From positions 1 to 64,000 of the forward strand of contig CAMAWT010000016.1 in the NCBI GenBank assembly GCA_945862065.1: 64,000 nucleotides of DNA, in the 5' to 3' direction. The position numbers were made by a program, and so were the translations under genes. The notes under the pieces are model-generated. The model saw only the letters and a list, made by a program, of their open reading frames with translations, did no database searches and was not told where the DNA came from. Numbering within the stretch: position 1 is the stretch's first letter; each line of letters begins with the position of its first letter. The DNA is from Flavobacterium psychrophilum. Its GTDB lineage: Bacteria; Bacteroidota; Bacteroidia; Flavobacteriales; Flavobacteriaceae. Of the stretch, positions 54,286 to 62,887 are shown piece by piece.

Positions 54286-55782
54286 TTAGTCTTTAATACA
54301 TCGAATCGAAAACCCTCGGTTAGAGTTATCAATATAACTATCAATAATTGAAAATGAATCCATAGAACTGATATGAAAAGATTTGTTAACTGTTTGATTT
54401 GGATTTAATGAACATAACCAGCTTGCCATCAAACCCATTCCATAAAACCTACTAGAGCCAGTACGAACTCCTCCAGGAATTGCTTTGAAACCAAAAAAAT
54501 TATTACTATAGTCTATTCCTCTCCAATGTTTATCATTCTCTTCTCTCAATCGATATCCACCTGTATTATATTCTCCTCCTAAATAATCATATAAAGATTT
54601 TATTTCTATTTCAGATGGAATATGATAACCTTCAGGAGCCAACCCCCTAGAGTCATTGACTGCATAAGAATTATACAGTTTTCCATAAATTGCTCCATGA
54701 TCAGGATCATTATTATAATAGCACCATGCTCCATAAGTAATATTTTCCCATTCAGTTGGGCTTTTTACTTCAGGTATTTTATCACCATTTCTATATGTTG
54801 AAACGTCTAAATTTTTTGTTGTCCATTCTTGGCTCCCTATTTTAACAGTTTCTTTATCCTTAGTACAACGTATTGACAGACCGCATGATTTATTATTAAC
54901 CTGCTTTAAAATATTTTCACTTTCATTGCTTAAACCATAAACTGATGCATGTTTTGAGTTTTTATATCCATCTTTAGTTAAACTATACTGTTCTGAACTC
55001 CAAAATTCAGAAATATTCCCTAATGCATAAAATTTTCCATCTTCAAATCGGTGACCAGAAGGAAGAGCTGTAAAACTACTATTGTTATTTGAAAATGAAT
55101 TTGAATATTTCCACTTATCAGATTTGCTTTTTAATTTTGCCCCGGCTATTTTTTCTCCACCTAAATATTCAATTAATGAATCCCATTCAGATGTTGATGG
55201 AATATGAAACCCATCAGGAGCTAATCCTCTTGGGTCATTTACTGCATACCAGTTATATAATTTACCATATAAAGGTTCGCTTTTGGGGTCGTTATTATAG
55301 TAACACCAAGCTCCAGTTATTAATTTTGACCATTCACTAGGGTCTTTTACTTCTGGTATGACATCTCCATTTCTATATTTTGAGACATTTAAGTTTTTTG
55401 TTGTCCATTCTTGATTTCCAATAGTAACTATTTTTGATTCATCACTGATTGCCGAGACTTGAAATTTCACATTATCTCCTCTCAATTCTTCAAATTCCTC
55501 AAGAACATTCCAAGTTATTTGATGTCTTCCTGAATTAATTTTATAACCAACACTTCCATAAACTTTTTCTAACGGACCTAGCCAATTAACACCTCCATTT
55601 GTAGAAACAAATAAACTAACTTTGCTTGGTAATTTTGATTCCAAATCATATGTCACTATTATATTAGATTGCTCCTGTTTAAAACTGATATTGCTTACTT
55701 TTTGAGCAAAAGAAGTTATTGTAACATGACAAACTAAAAAACATAAAAAGAATTGATTTCTTACCATGTTAATGATTTCCAT
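54286..55782 (-). CDS. Exported protein with tandem FISUMP domains
   Basis: The 498-residue product has a signal peptide (most likely from the ATG at 55767, MVRNQFFLCFLVCHV to SFAQ) and a beta-sandwich domain (about residues 28-112, with SKVSLFVSTNGGVNW). Two copies of the Fibrobacter succinogenes major paralogous domain (FISUMP) follow at 117-307 and 311-498. Each has the IGxQEWTTKNLxV start, GAWCYYNNDP, YGKLYN, RGLAPxGxHIPS and a GxSIRC end. The fold is lectin-like and binding is likely, though no ligand is known. Its start overlaps the caspase gene stop, so it is last in the six-gene operon. Confidence 0.88.
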   Translation of the reverse strand: MEIINMVRNQFFLCFLVCHVTITSFAQKVSNISFKQEQSNIIVTYDLESKLPSKVSLFVSTNGGVNWLGPLEKVYGSVGYKINSGRHQITWNVLEEFEELRGDNVKFQVSAISDESKIVTIGNQEWTTKNLNVSKYRNGDVIPEVKDPSEWSKLITGAWCYYNNDPKSEPLYGKLYNWYAVNDPRGLAPDGFHIPSTSEWDSLIEYLGGEKIAGAKLKSKSDKWKYSNSFSNNNSSFTALPSGHRFEDGKFYALGNISEFWSSEQYSLTKDGYKNSKHASVYGLSNESENILKQVNNKSCGLSIRCTKDKETVKIGSQEWTTKNLDVSTYRNGDKIPEVKSPTEWENITYGAWCYYNNDPDHGAIYGKLYNSYAVNDSRGLAPEGYHIPSEIEIKSLYDYLGGEYNTGGYRLREENDKHWRGIDYSNNFFGFKAIPGGVRTGSSRFYGMGLMASWLCSLNPNQTVNKSFHISSMDSFSIIDSYIDNSNRGFSIRCIKD

Positions 55783-57443
55783 TTCTCTCCAATTTCATTA
55801 CCAGGCATAACGTCAGGAGTCTGGGTTTTCCCAATTTTAAGCACTTCTTTACTAACTTGATAATTGACATCAGTAAACAAATCATTGAATGTTCTAGCTC
55901 CTGCATATTCTTTTAAATTTTTCAATAAAAAGTAAGTGAAATATCCCTGTTGCTTTTCTTTAAAAACTGCACTAGACTCGTTTCCTTTACTTGAAGTAAA
56001 AACTACAATATTACCTTTTACTGCATCTATTTTTGGTCTTACCTTAACCCCTTTCATAGCTACCAACTCTTTATTTCTTGCGCCACCAGAAAAACAAGCA
56101 TCTAGTATAATTGTCGCTTTGTAACTTGGGAATTTTGTCAACTTTGTATATAAATCCGGAATAGAAATTCCATCTTGTGGATTGTTTCCGTTTACATCTA
56201 CCGGGATTAAAAACGGTTCTTTAGTATTTTCATCCGGTAATCCATGCCCACTATAATAAAATAAAACTTCTGCTTTCCCTTTTTCAATTTCAATTGCCTT
56301 TTGCAACTTTTCTATATTTTGTTTTATCTGAGAACTTGTTGGGTCAATTAACAAATAAACTTGATCTTGCGGAAAACCTAAAGTCATTTTTGCATACTCT
56401 GAAAATATTCGCGCATCATTTGCTGCAAAATCAACATTTACTTCTTTGTCTAAACCATTTTGGTATTTAGCATAATCCTCACAACCAATTATTAAAGCAT
56501 ATTTTTTAGAATTAATAGGTAATCCTTTGGGGATTTCTTTATCTACATCACTTCGTAAAGAAGCTTCTATAATGTCAACTTTTACCTCTGCGCCAGCTTG
56601 AACAACAATTTTTTGTTGAGATAAAGCTTGATTTAAACTAAAACTTTTATCCCAATTTGAAGCATACTTATTGTATGATTCTTTCAAGTTTAATTTTATT
56701 GGCAAAGTACTAGCTGTATATTTAGAATTTAATATCATTTCATATTCAATACTTTTCTTATCCCCAGGAGCTAGTTTATCAAATTCTACAAAAGTTTCAC
56801 CATTTGTGATATAAACATTGTCAGGCAATTTAATTGCTGCAGAAACTTTATTAGCAGCACCTTGACCTAAATTCTGAACTAATAATTGAATTGAAAAAGG
56901 TTTTTTTAACTCAAGGTTATTACTTCCTGCGTCGCCCGAAAAAATAACAAAATCTACAACTTTTATATCTGGAGCTAAAAATTTTCTAGTATTAACTAGC
57001 ATAGTTACTTTTTCGGTACCAAAACCATTAGGTTCTTCTATTTCAATCGTAAACTCTACAGATCCATCAACTGTGTTGATATCACTAGTAATAAGCAACT
57101 CAAAAGCTTGTGTACCTCCAAGTTTACCAACTTTAAATAACGATTGTTTATTTTTAAAAGATATACCATTAACACTTCCTGTAGCCATTAATGAAGAATT
57201 AAGATTTAATGCATCTCCTTTTCCAGAATTACGTAATTTAAAAACAATACTGCATTTTTCATTTGCATTTATAGCATTATTTCCATCAGAATCTATGAAA
57301 GTCGGAGCTTCAATAAACTCTAATAAAGGTGGTTCAAATTTTTTACGAATATCGAATGAACCCGATGAAGATATTGCAGTATTCTGAGCAAAAGTTGTTA
57401 TACTAAAAAGAACACAAACTAAATGTAAAATAGTTTTTTTCAT
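55761..57443 (-). CDS. Exported caspase-like (C14) protease with N-terminal CARDB-like domains
   Basis: The 560-residue product has a signal peptide (residues 1-20, SITTFAQ). Residues 35-270 form two beta-sandwich domains of the CARDB/NEW3 kind (EKCSIVFKLRNSGKGDALN, and FSIQLLVQNLGQGAANKVS). Residues 313-545 are a caspase p20-like domain: YALIIGCEDYA, the catalytic His400 in LFYYSGHG and the nucleophile Cys450 in IILDACFSGG. Both residues are intact, so it should be active, probably in the periplasm or at the surface. The Asp/Glu side of the specificity pocket cannot be judged. It lies in an operon with FISUMP, DUF4384 and LPP20 proteins. Confidence 0.9.
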   Translation of the reverse strand: MKKTILHLVCVLFSITTFAQNTAISSSGSFDIRKKFEPPLLEFIEAPTFIDSDGNNAINANEKCSIVFKLRNSGKGDALNLNSSLMATGSVNGISFKNKQSLFKVGKLGGTQAFELLITSDINTVDGSVEFTIEIEEPNGFGTEKVTMLVNTRKFLAPDIKVVDFVIFSGDAGSNNLELKKPFSIQLLVQNLGQGAANKVSAAIKLPDNVYITNGETFVEFDKLAPGDKKSIEYEMILNSKYTASTLPIKLNLKESYNKYASNWDKSFSLNQALSQQKIVVQAGAEVKVDIIEASLRSDVDKEIPKGLPINSKKYALIIGCEDYAKYQNGLDKEVNVDFAANDARIFSEYAKMTLGFPQDQVYLLIDPTSSQIKQNIEKLQKAIEIEKGKAEVLFYYSGHGLPDENTKEPFLIPVDVNGNNPQDGISIPDLYTKLTKFPSYKATIILDACFSGGARNKELVAMKGVKVRPKIDAVKGNIVVFTSSKGNESSAVFKEKQQGYFTYFLLKNLKEYAGARTFNDLFTDVNYQVSKEVLKIGKTQTPDVMPGNEIGEKWKSLTW

Positions 57444-57488
57444 GAATAATATTATATTATTAATCTAATTTATAGTGTAATTAAATAC

Positions 57489-57803
57489 TTATTTTATTTG
57501 ATGATGTGTCATTAATTCAAAAATTAATTTTTCTAATTCAATAACAGAGAATTGATGATACTTTTTATAAATAATTTTAGAATAATTTGAATAATTTGAC
57601 TTATTATTCACTCCGGCTAATGATTTATAATTGCTGACTTTAGCACTTATACTTCCAATTGTTAAATTACATTTACTTGCCATTTCTCTACTTAATTCAA
57701 TTTGCCTTTTCCTAGGAAAATTTTCATCAATTAATTTCATCAAGATTACTAAACATCTTAATTCATTAATATCATTCCAGTCAGAACTATCTTTGTAATT
57801 CAT
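57489..57803 (-). CDS. Small putative DNA-binding protein
   Basis: The 104-residue product lacks a signal peptide. Its centre, IELSREMASKCNLTIGSISA followed by KVSNYKSLAGVNNKSNYSNY, resembles the N-terminal domain of many HNH-type endonucleases (LSxxxxxTxGSVxxKLxNFxSLD), here without any nuclease domain. That part probably binds DNA. In an operon of otherwise exported proteins it may be the regulator (inference). It starts 27 bp after the single-FISUMP gene and ends 45 bp before the caspase gene. A fragment of a restriction-type gene is the alternative. Confidence 0.6.
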   Translation of the reverse strand: MNYKDSSDWNDINELRCLVILMKLIDENFPRKRQIELSREMASKCNLTIGSISAKVSNYKSLAGVNNKSNYSNYSKIIYKKYHQFSVIELEKLIFELMTHHQIK

Positions 57804-57829
57804 ATTTAACTATTTAATTTTAATTAGAA

Positions 57830-58741
57830 CTAATCCCTAATGCATCGAACTGAACAACCTGATTTCACCTCTGTATGATATCTTAATTGAGGTTCATAAT
57901 AATTTTCATTATAACTTCGTATCCAAGAGCAACATTTAGAATCAGCATTAAATGTATCGCTCCAAAAACAAAAAGATATACCTATTGATTTGAAACCATC
58001 ATCTCCAGGGAGAGATGTATTAAAGCGTTTACCACCTGGTAAAGCTGAAAAACCGCTAATATTATTACCTACATAGTTAAAATTATCCCAGTGAACATAA
58101 CCCATCTCTTTCATTTTTACAGGAGCTAATTTTTCTCCTCCCAAATAATCTGTTAATATGGTCCATTCAATATCCGATGGTATATGAAATCCTTCAGGAG
58201 CTAATCCTCTGGGGTCATTTACCGCATACCAATTGTATAATTTACCATAAATCTCTCCGTTTTTTGGGTCATTTTTATAATAACACCAAGCACCTGTTGT
58301 TAACTTAGACCATTTTTCAATATTTGCAACTTCAGGAATGATATCACCATTTCTATATCTACTAACATCTAAATTTTTAGTCGTCCACTCTTGTGTTCCA
58401 ATCTTAACTGTTTCAATATTGTCCCTTTTTGCTCTAACTTGGAATTTTATATCATCACCTTGCAACTCATCAAATTCATCTAACACATTCCAAATAATAC
58501 TGTGTTTTCCTGAAATTATTTTATCACCAATATCTCCTAAAACTTTAGTCAAAGGTCCTTGCCAGGTTTTGCCACCATTTGTTGAAACATACAAACTTAC
58601 TTTACAGGGTAATTTGGTTTCTAAATCATAAGAAACCACAATTGTACTTTGCACTTGGCGTGTAGTTATATTACTCACAGTTTGAGCATTACTTACAAAA
58701 CATGTAAAAATTAGTAATAATAGTAACTTTTTCATTTTCAT
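57830..58741 (-). CDS. Exported single-FISUMP protein
   Basis: The 303-residue product has a signal peptide (residues 1-20, FVSNAQ), the same beta-sandwich domain as the tandem protein (about 21-105, with CKVSLYVSTNGGKTW), and one FISUMP domain (111-303: VKIGTQEWTTKNLDVSRYRN, GAWCYYKNDP, RGLAPEGFHIPSD, GCSVRCIRD). It is a paralogue of the 54286 gene. The ATG at 58741 overlaps the stop of the DUF4384 gene (TAATG), showing translational coupling; a second ATG lies at 58735. Confidence 0.88.
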   Translation of the reverse strand: MKMKKLLLLLIFTCFVSNAQTVSNITTRQVQSTIVVSYDLETKLPCKVSLYVSTNGGKTWQGPLTKVLGDIGDKIISGKHSIIWNVLDEFDELQGDDIKFQVRAKRDNIETVKIGTQEWTTKNLDVSRYRNGDIIPEVANIEKWSKLTTGAWCYYKNDPKNGEIYGKLYNWYAVNDPRGLAPEGFHIPSDIEWTILTDYLGGEKLAPVKMKEMGYVHWDNFNYVGNNISGFSALPGGKRFNTSLPGDDGFKSIGISFCFWSDTFNADSKCCSWIRSYNENYYEPQLRYHTEVKSGCSVRCIRD

Positions 58742-59589
58742 TATTTTACGATAAATAAAGAATGATATTCTACTTTTCGCTGATCAGGTGTAATAGAAAA
58801 AATCCAACTAAAAATAGCATCGTTAGTAGTAACTTGGTCTTTATCCATTTTTATAAAAGGAATTTCAGATTTTGTAAACACAAAAATCAATCTATTTGAT
58901 TCCTTATCTTTAAAGTTAGTTTCCAATTCATAATCTACGTTGCCTAATGGAAATTTATAGGTTTTATTTGCTTGCAATGAAGTCTGTTTTTCATAAGCAT
59001 TTGGAAACATTAAAATTGCTTCGGTATCACTCAAATTAAAAATAGTCAAATAACAATTCTGTGAGGTATTTAAAGAAAAACTTAAATTATCATGATTATT
59101 ATAAACTGCTTTTAAATCTTCAATATTTGCATCAAAAGTTATATCGGGTTTAGTTTCATATTTTATAACTGCTGCATCAATTGTTATTTCTACATAAAGT
59201 TCAAAATCACTTTTTTTTACTGTTGCCTCGTTTACAATATAAAAGGACTCCACAGCTCCTTGAATTTCAGATTGAATATCTGAATTAAAGAACTGGGAGT
59301 AATCATTTTTTTCTTGACTTGTAAAAAGTAATTGATATGACTTTATGTTTTCACCAATACCTGCAGCTTTAAGTGCATTAATTTTAGCTTCTTTTAAAGC
59401 TATCTCCTTTGCTTGGTTAGGGCTAATATCTCCACTTATGTATGCCATACCCTTAACACCACTAACATTAACAATTTTTTGAGCAGATAAGGGCAATGAA
59501 AATAAAAAAAATAAACAAATTAGTCTATTTCCCTTTTGCCATTTTTTCCATTTCTGAGTTAAATACCTCTTCAAATTTCTTTTTATCAT
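58741..59589 (-). CDS. Exported DUF4384 protein
   Basis: From the ATG at 59589 the product is 282 residues. A long basic n-region (MIKRNLKRYLTQKWKKWQKG) precedes the signal core LICLFFLFSLPLSAQ. Residues about 45-165 hold a helix-plus-strand domain related to LPP20 (AKEIALKEAKINALKAAGIG), and residues about 165-280 a DUF4384 domain (NCYLTIFNLSDTEAILMFPN, then TYKFPLG and LIFVFTK). DUF4384 is often linked to caspases and kinases in bacteria. The start overlaps the lipoprotein gene by 65 bp; no ATG lies closer to the signal core. A start further upstream (59610) is also possible. Confidence 0.8.
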   Translation of the reverse strand: MIKRNLKRYLTQKWKKWQKGNRLICLFFLFSLPLSAQKIVNVSGVKGMAYISGDISPNQAKEIALKEAKINALKAAGIGENIKSYQLLFTSQEKNDYSQFFNSDIQSEIQGAVESFYIVNEATVKKSDFELYVEITIDAAVIKYETKPDITFDANIEDLKAVYNNHDNLSFSLNTSQNCYLTIFNLSDTEAILMFPNAYEKQTSLQANKTYKFPLGNVDYELETNFKDKESNRLIFVFTKSEIPFIKMDKDQVTTNDAIFSWIFSITPDQRKVEYHSLFIVK

Positions 59590-60100
59590 AATCCAATTGG
59601 AGTTTTTCATTTTTACTAATCTTTGCTTCAACTCCATCAATAATGGATTGCTTAGAAGTTTCAATAGATACCCAATATGAATATTTACCATCAGTTTCTT
59701 TATATATTTTTTCATCAATTACCCTAACATCAGATAGTGTTTGGTCTACAACTTCTCTTGCTAATTGTTCAAATTTATTTTCAAAATCTTGTTTATCACC
59801 AACGGTTCTTTGGTTAGTATATTGGTCTGTTACAGTTTTAATAATAACTTTAATATTTCCTGCTAATTCTGTTTTAGCATTTTGCAATGCTATTTTTTTA
59901 GATGTAGCTAAATCCTGACTTTTGCCAACTTGCTTTGCTCTAAAAAAATCTTTATCTGATTTATAACGAGTATCTGAAAAAGGAACTGCTATCTCTACCG
60001 CTTCTGTAGCTTTCTCAAGCGGTTGTGGAGTTTTACACGCTATTATTGTAAATAATAAACTTACTCCTAAACTGATAATTAATGATGATTTTCTTTTCAT
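59525..60100 (-). CDS. LPP20-family lipoprotein
   Basis: The 191-residue product has a lipobox (TIIAC, Cys22) and an LPP20-type domain (about 55-165: KKIALQNAKTELAGNIKVII, followed by a coiled segment and KYSYWVSIE). The C-terminus is a charged helix. LPP20-like lipoproteins sit in the outer membrane; their role is not settled. It is the first gene after the promoter at 60144-60172 and overlaps the DUF4384 gene by 65 bp. It shares the LPP20-like helix pattern with that next protein. Confidence 0.83.
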   Translation of the reverse strand: MKRKSSLIISLGVSLLFTIIACKTPQPLEKATEAVEIAVPFSDTRYKSDKDFFRAKQVGKSQDLATSKKIALQNAKTELAGNIKVIIKTVTDQYTNQRTVGDKQDFENKFEQLAREVVDQTLSDVRVIDEKIYKETDGKYSYWVSIETSKQSIIDGVEAKISKNEKLQLDYDKKKFEEVFNSEMEKMAKGK

Positions 60101-60143
60101 GATTTTTTTGTTTTTTTGTAAAATTTTGTTCGTTTTATTTTAA

Positions 60144-60172
60144 CAAATATATAAATTTCTAAATTATTTCAA
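60144..60172 (-). promoter_or_regulatory. Promoter of the caspase operon
   Basis: On the minus strand TATATTTG (60151-60144) is a perfect TAnnTTTG -7 box, and TTG (60172-60170) lies 18 bp upstream. The LPP20 start is about 44 bp downstream. I found no second such box within the operon. Confidence 0.7.
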
Positions 60173-60322
60173 GATAATCTATATTATCTTTTAATTAAAA
60201 AAAATATTTTTACTTAATGAAAAAAGTTATTTTCTTAAATAATAGAATCTAAAATTTTAAAATTGTCTGTAAAAAAGAATTATATTTAATTGTTAATTGT
60301 TTTGTGTTTTTGCAATAAATTA

Positions 60323-61711
60323 TTAATTAATATTAAGTAGAACATTTGCAACATCATCATAGGTTTTTAAATTACCTTTTGATATATGCATTCGAACCTT
60401 TTGTTTTTCAGTTGTGTTTTTTATAGTTAAAAAATCATCACCTTTTATAAAAGCTATTTTGTTATCAGCCGTTAATCCCCATAAAATGTTTTCAGTGTTT
60501 GGATTGAATTTTATTTTTTTAGTATATCTAAACAAAGCATTTGTATTTTTATCTACCAAAACCACATTGTTTAACGAAATTGGTTGATCATTTTCATCTA
60601 CATATTCTGGATATATTTCAGCACCTGAAGGGTAACTTGTAGGGTAATCACAATTAACAAATCCAAAATTATTAATAGTTAATGTTCGAATGATTTTTTC
60701 TACGCCATCTAATTTCATGATATTCTGCTTATTGTAGGCTAATAAAATAGCGTTATAATTATCTCTTTCTTTTTTTAACTTATCTGAAATTATTTTTTTT
60801 TTCGCCAATAATTTAGCATATTTCTTTTGGTACACCTTTAATGCTCTGTTATAATCTTTACCCGCTTCAAATGCCAAATAACATTCACATTTATTTTCTT
60901 TGATTAAACCACCATATTTAATGATGGATGTTACTTCATAAATGCCATTTTTTAATGGCTTTATTTTCATTTCAAATGCATCAGTTATTTTACATTTTGA
61001 AACATCAATGGGTTCAAAAAGTACATTTTTATATTCTTCAATTTCAGGAAAATTTTTAGTTTCATCAATAATATTAAAAGAAGAACCAGAAGCAACAACG
61101 GGTAGTGGTGGCATTTGTGGAAGTAGTTTATCATCCTCATTCATAGCAGTCGAATTAATAGAATCTTTCCCTTTTTCAATCCATTTACCGGTTGTTTTTT
61201 CTAAATCATAAAGATTAAACTCTTTAGATTTGGTCCAACTAGAAATAGCTACATCAATTTTGTTAGAAGGATTCACAAATAATTCTTTGTTATTTGAGTT
61301 GGCGTTTAATTCTACCATGCCGCCTGATTCAAATACTTTTTCTACGCCATTTTCATTATAATTCATAGGTACTCCAGCCAAATAAAAATCCAATGGGTTG
61401 TAAAATTCTCTGAAAGATATTTGAACTTTATCATGGATTACATTACCCTCATTATCCAAAAAAGCATCCGCTGGAATGTTAATTTTTGCTCCAGATTTTG
61501 AATACAAAACATTAGGTTGTGTTGGGTCAATTTCAAATTTTTGATAAGGAATATCTAATTCGGCAATGGGTGGATTAAGTAATTTATAATTATTACTTGC
61601 GACCACTTTTTTTACTTCGTCTTTTTGTTTACTGCAAGAACATTTTTGTAAACTTAGTAGTGCAATAAGAATTACACTAACACCCAAAAGGATTTTAATT
61701 CTGTTTTTCAT
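60323..61711 (-). CDS. Lipoprotein with ZU5-like domain
   Basis: The 462-residue product has an N-terminal hydrophobic segment and Cys residues at 24 and 26 (SLQKCSCSKQ) that may be lipidated, although the lipobox is not ideal. Residues about 65-150 match the pattern of ZU5-like domains (KSGAKINIPADAFLDNEGNV, then VQISFREF and a Gly-rich GGMVELNAN). The rest is beta-rich with a coiled segment near 290-330. It lies inside the bracketed segment, 222 bp upstream of the caspase operon's first gene, and has its own transcript. Function unknown. Confidence 0.72.
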   Translation of the reverse strand: MKNRIKILLGVSVILIALLSLQKCSCSKQKDEVKKVVASNNYKLLNPPIAELDIPYQKFEIDPTQPNVLYSKSGAKINIPADAFLDNEGNVIHDKVQISFREFYNPLDFYLAGVPMNYNENGVEKVFESGGMVELNANSNNKELFVNPSNKIDVAISSWTKSKEFNLYDLEKTTGKWIEKGKDSINSTAMNEDDKLLPQMPPLPVVASGSSFNIIDETKNFPEIEEYKNVLFEPIDVSKCKITDAFEMKIKPLKNGIYEVTSIIKYGGLIKENKCECYLAFEAGKDYNRALKVYQKKYAKLLAKKKIISDKLKKERDNYNAILLAYNKQNIMKLDGVEKIIRTLTINNFGFVNCDYPTSYPSGAEIYPEYVDENDQPISLNNVVLVDKNTNALFRYTKKIKFNPNTENILWGLTADNKIAFIKGDDFLTIKNTTEKQKVRMHISKGNLKTYDDVANVLLNIN

Positions 61712-62052
61712 GTTTAAAAAATTAGTTAATTATTAGTATTTTACCCATTATCAAATAGGCCTCGTTTTATCTTTGTAAGAAAAAGATTTTTTATATTTAA
61801 CGTAATTTTTTAATCATATTTAAAGAAATTTGTGGGAAGCTCTATCTATTTAACGACTCAATTGTTAAAATATTGTTATAGTTGTATGAAAAATTATTGC
61901 TCCATGTTAATGGAAACTAATTTTTTTAATAATTGTGAAATATAGGTATTTAATAGATTACCTATAATTCAGTATTGCTAATGGGACAATATAATGCAAA
62001 ATAATTTAACAAGGATAACCAACCAGTTTTGAAACATTGTTTTAAAATTGGG
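61712..62052. other. Gene-free AT-rich spacer at the right end of the island
   Basis: About 340 bp with no open frame of note, no good promoter match and no RNA signature that I can see. It separates the lipoprotein gene from the intact endonuclease 3' end and contains only short A/T runs. Confidence 0.6.
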
Positions 62053-62266
62053 AAAAACTACTTCACAAAATCAAAAACAACCTCCAAAGGAATATGATCA
62101 GAAACAGTTGCTGCATCGTTTAGATTGTCAAAATCTTCATAAAACAAAACAGCTCTCTTTTTGGAAACTTTAAAAATCGAGATTTTAAACCAAATATTAT
62201 CAAACTCAGAAGCCAAACAATTTAAGTTAACACACTTTTTTTTCAAAGATGTTTTTTGTTTTCTAA
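62053..62266. repeat. Right copy of the endonuclease 3'-end direct repeat
   Basis: It is the 3' end of the intact endonuclease gene and matches 53942-54155 at about 90% identity in the same orientation. See the left copy. Confidence 0.85.
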
Positions 62267-62861
62267 AAACACAATCATATCCCATATTTCTAAAAGGAGT
62301 AAAAACGGTATGACTTTGTGGGCAATTAAAATCGCCTAAAAAAACCAAATTCAAACCTGGGTATTGCGCAGGGAACAACTTAAAATACTTAATCTCTCTT
62401 TCGGGCTGCTTGCTTTTTGTTATCGCATGAAAATTAACCAACGTAAATTCATTTTGCAAATAAGTAAACGTAGCTAAAAAAGGTTCTCTGTCCATTTCAA
62501 GTGCATATTTTTGTTCGAGCCATGCCTTACCTTTCAATTTTACACGAGATGTTTTCCACAAAATTGCATAACGCTCTGTTTTGTAAGAGCTGCCCGTTGT
62601 TGGGTTGCTTACGACATAATCCCATTTACTGCCTTTGGTGTCCAATATGGCATCTAACTTGGCTATGGCCTGTGCACCGCCATAACCTGCAACGACTTCT
62701 TGTATGGCAACAACGTCACTGTCTTTAAGTACGTTTGCTATATACACCAAAGCGGAATCAGATTTAGACTTGCCAAAATTCTCCAAATTCCAAGTGGTTA
62801 TTTTTACTTGGCTGGATGCAAGTTGCATGAAAAACAAGAAAAATAATAAAGGACTTTTCAT
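62058..62861 (-). CDS. Secreted endonuclease/exonuclease/phosphatase family protein
   Basis: The 267-residue product has a signal peptide (residues 1-17) and a complete DNase-I-like fold: TWNLENFGKS (Asn), VAIQEVVAGYG with the metal-binding Glu, VNFHAITK, LGDFNCPQSH (catalytic Asp/Asn) and the final TVSDHIP. It may be an extracellular nuclease for nutrient use or another phosphodiesterase. It is intact, in contrast to the remnant at 53947. A palindromic element and the gamma-class carbonic-anhydrase gene lie upstream. Confidence 0.9.
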   Translation of the reverse strand: MKSPLLFFLFFMQLASSQVKITTWNLENFGKSKSDSALVYIANVLKDSDVVAIQEVVAGYGGAQAIAKLDAILDTKGSKWDYVVSNPTTGSSYKTERYAILWKTSRVKLKGKAWLEQKYALEMDREPFLATFTYLQNEFTLVNFHAITKSKQPEREIKYFKLFPAQYPGLNLVFLGDFNCPQSHTVFTPFRNMGYDCVFRKQKTSLKKKCVNLNCLASEFDNIWFKISIFKVSKKRAVLFYEDFDNLNDAATVSDHIPLEVVFDFVK

Positions 62862-62887
62862 AGAAGACTATTTATGATTGAAAGTAA

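Noticed and set aside
60101..60322. Small RNA gene upstream of the caspase operon
   Set aside because: Apart from the promoter the stretch is A/T runs with no stable hairpin or terminator that I could identify.
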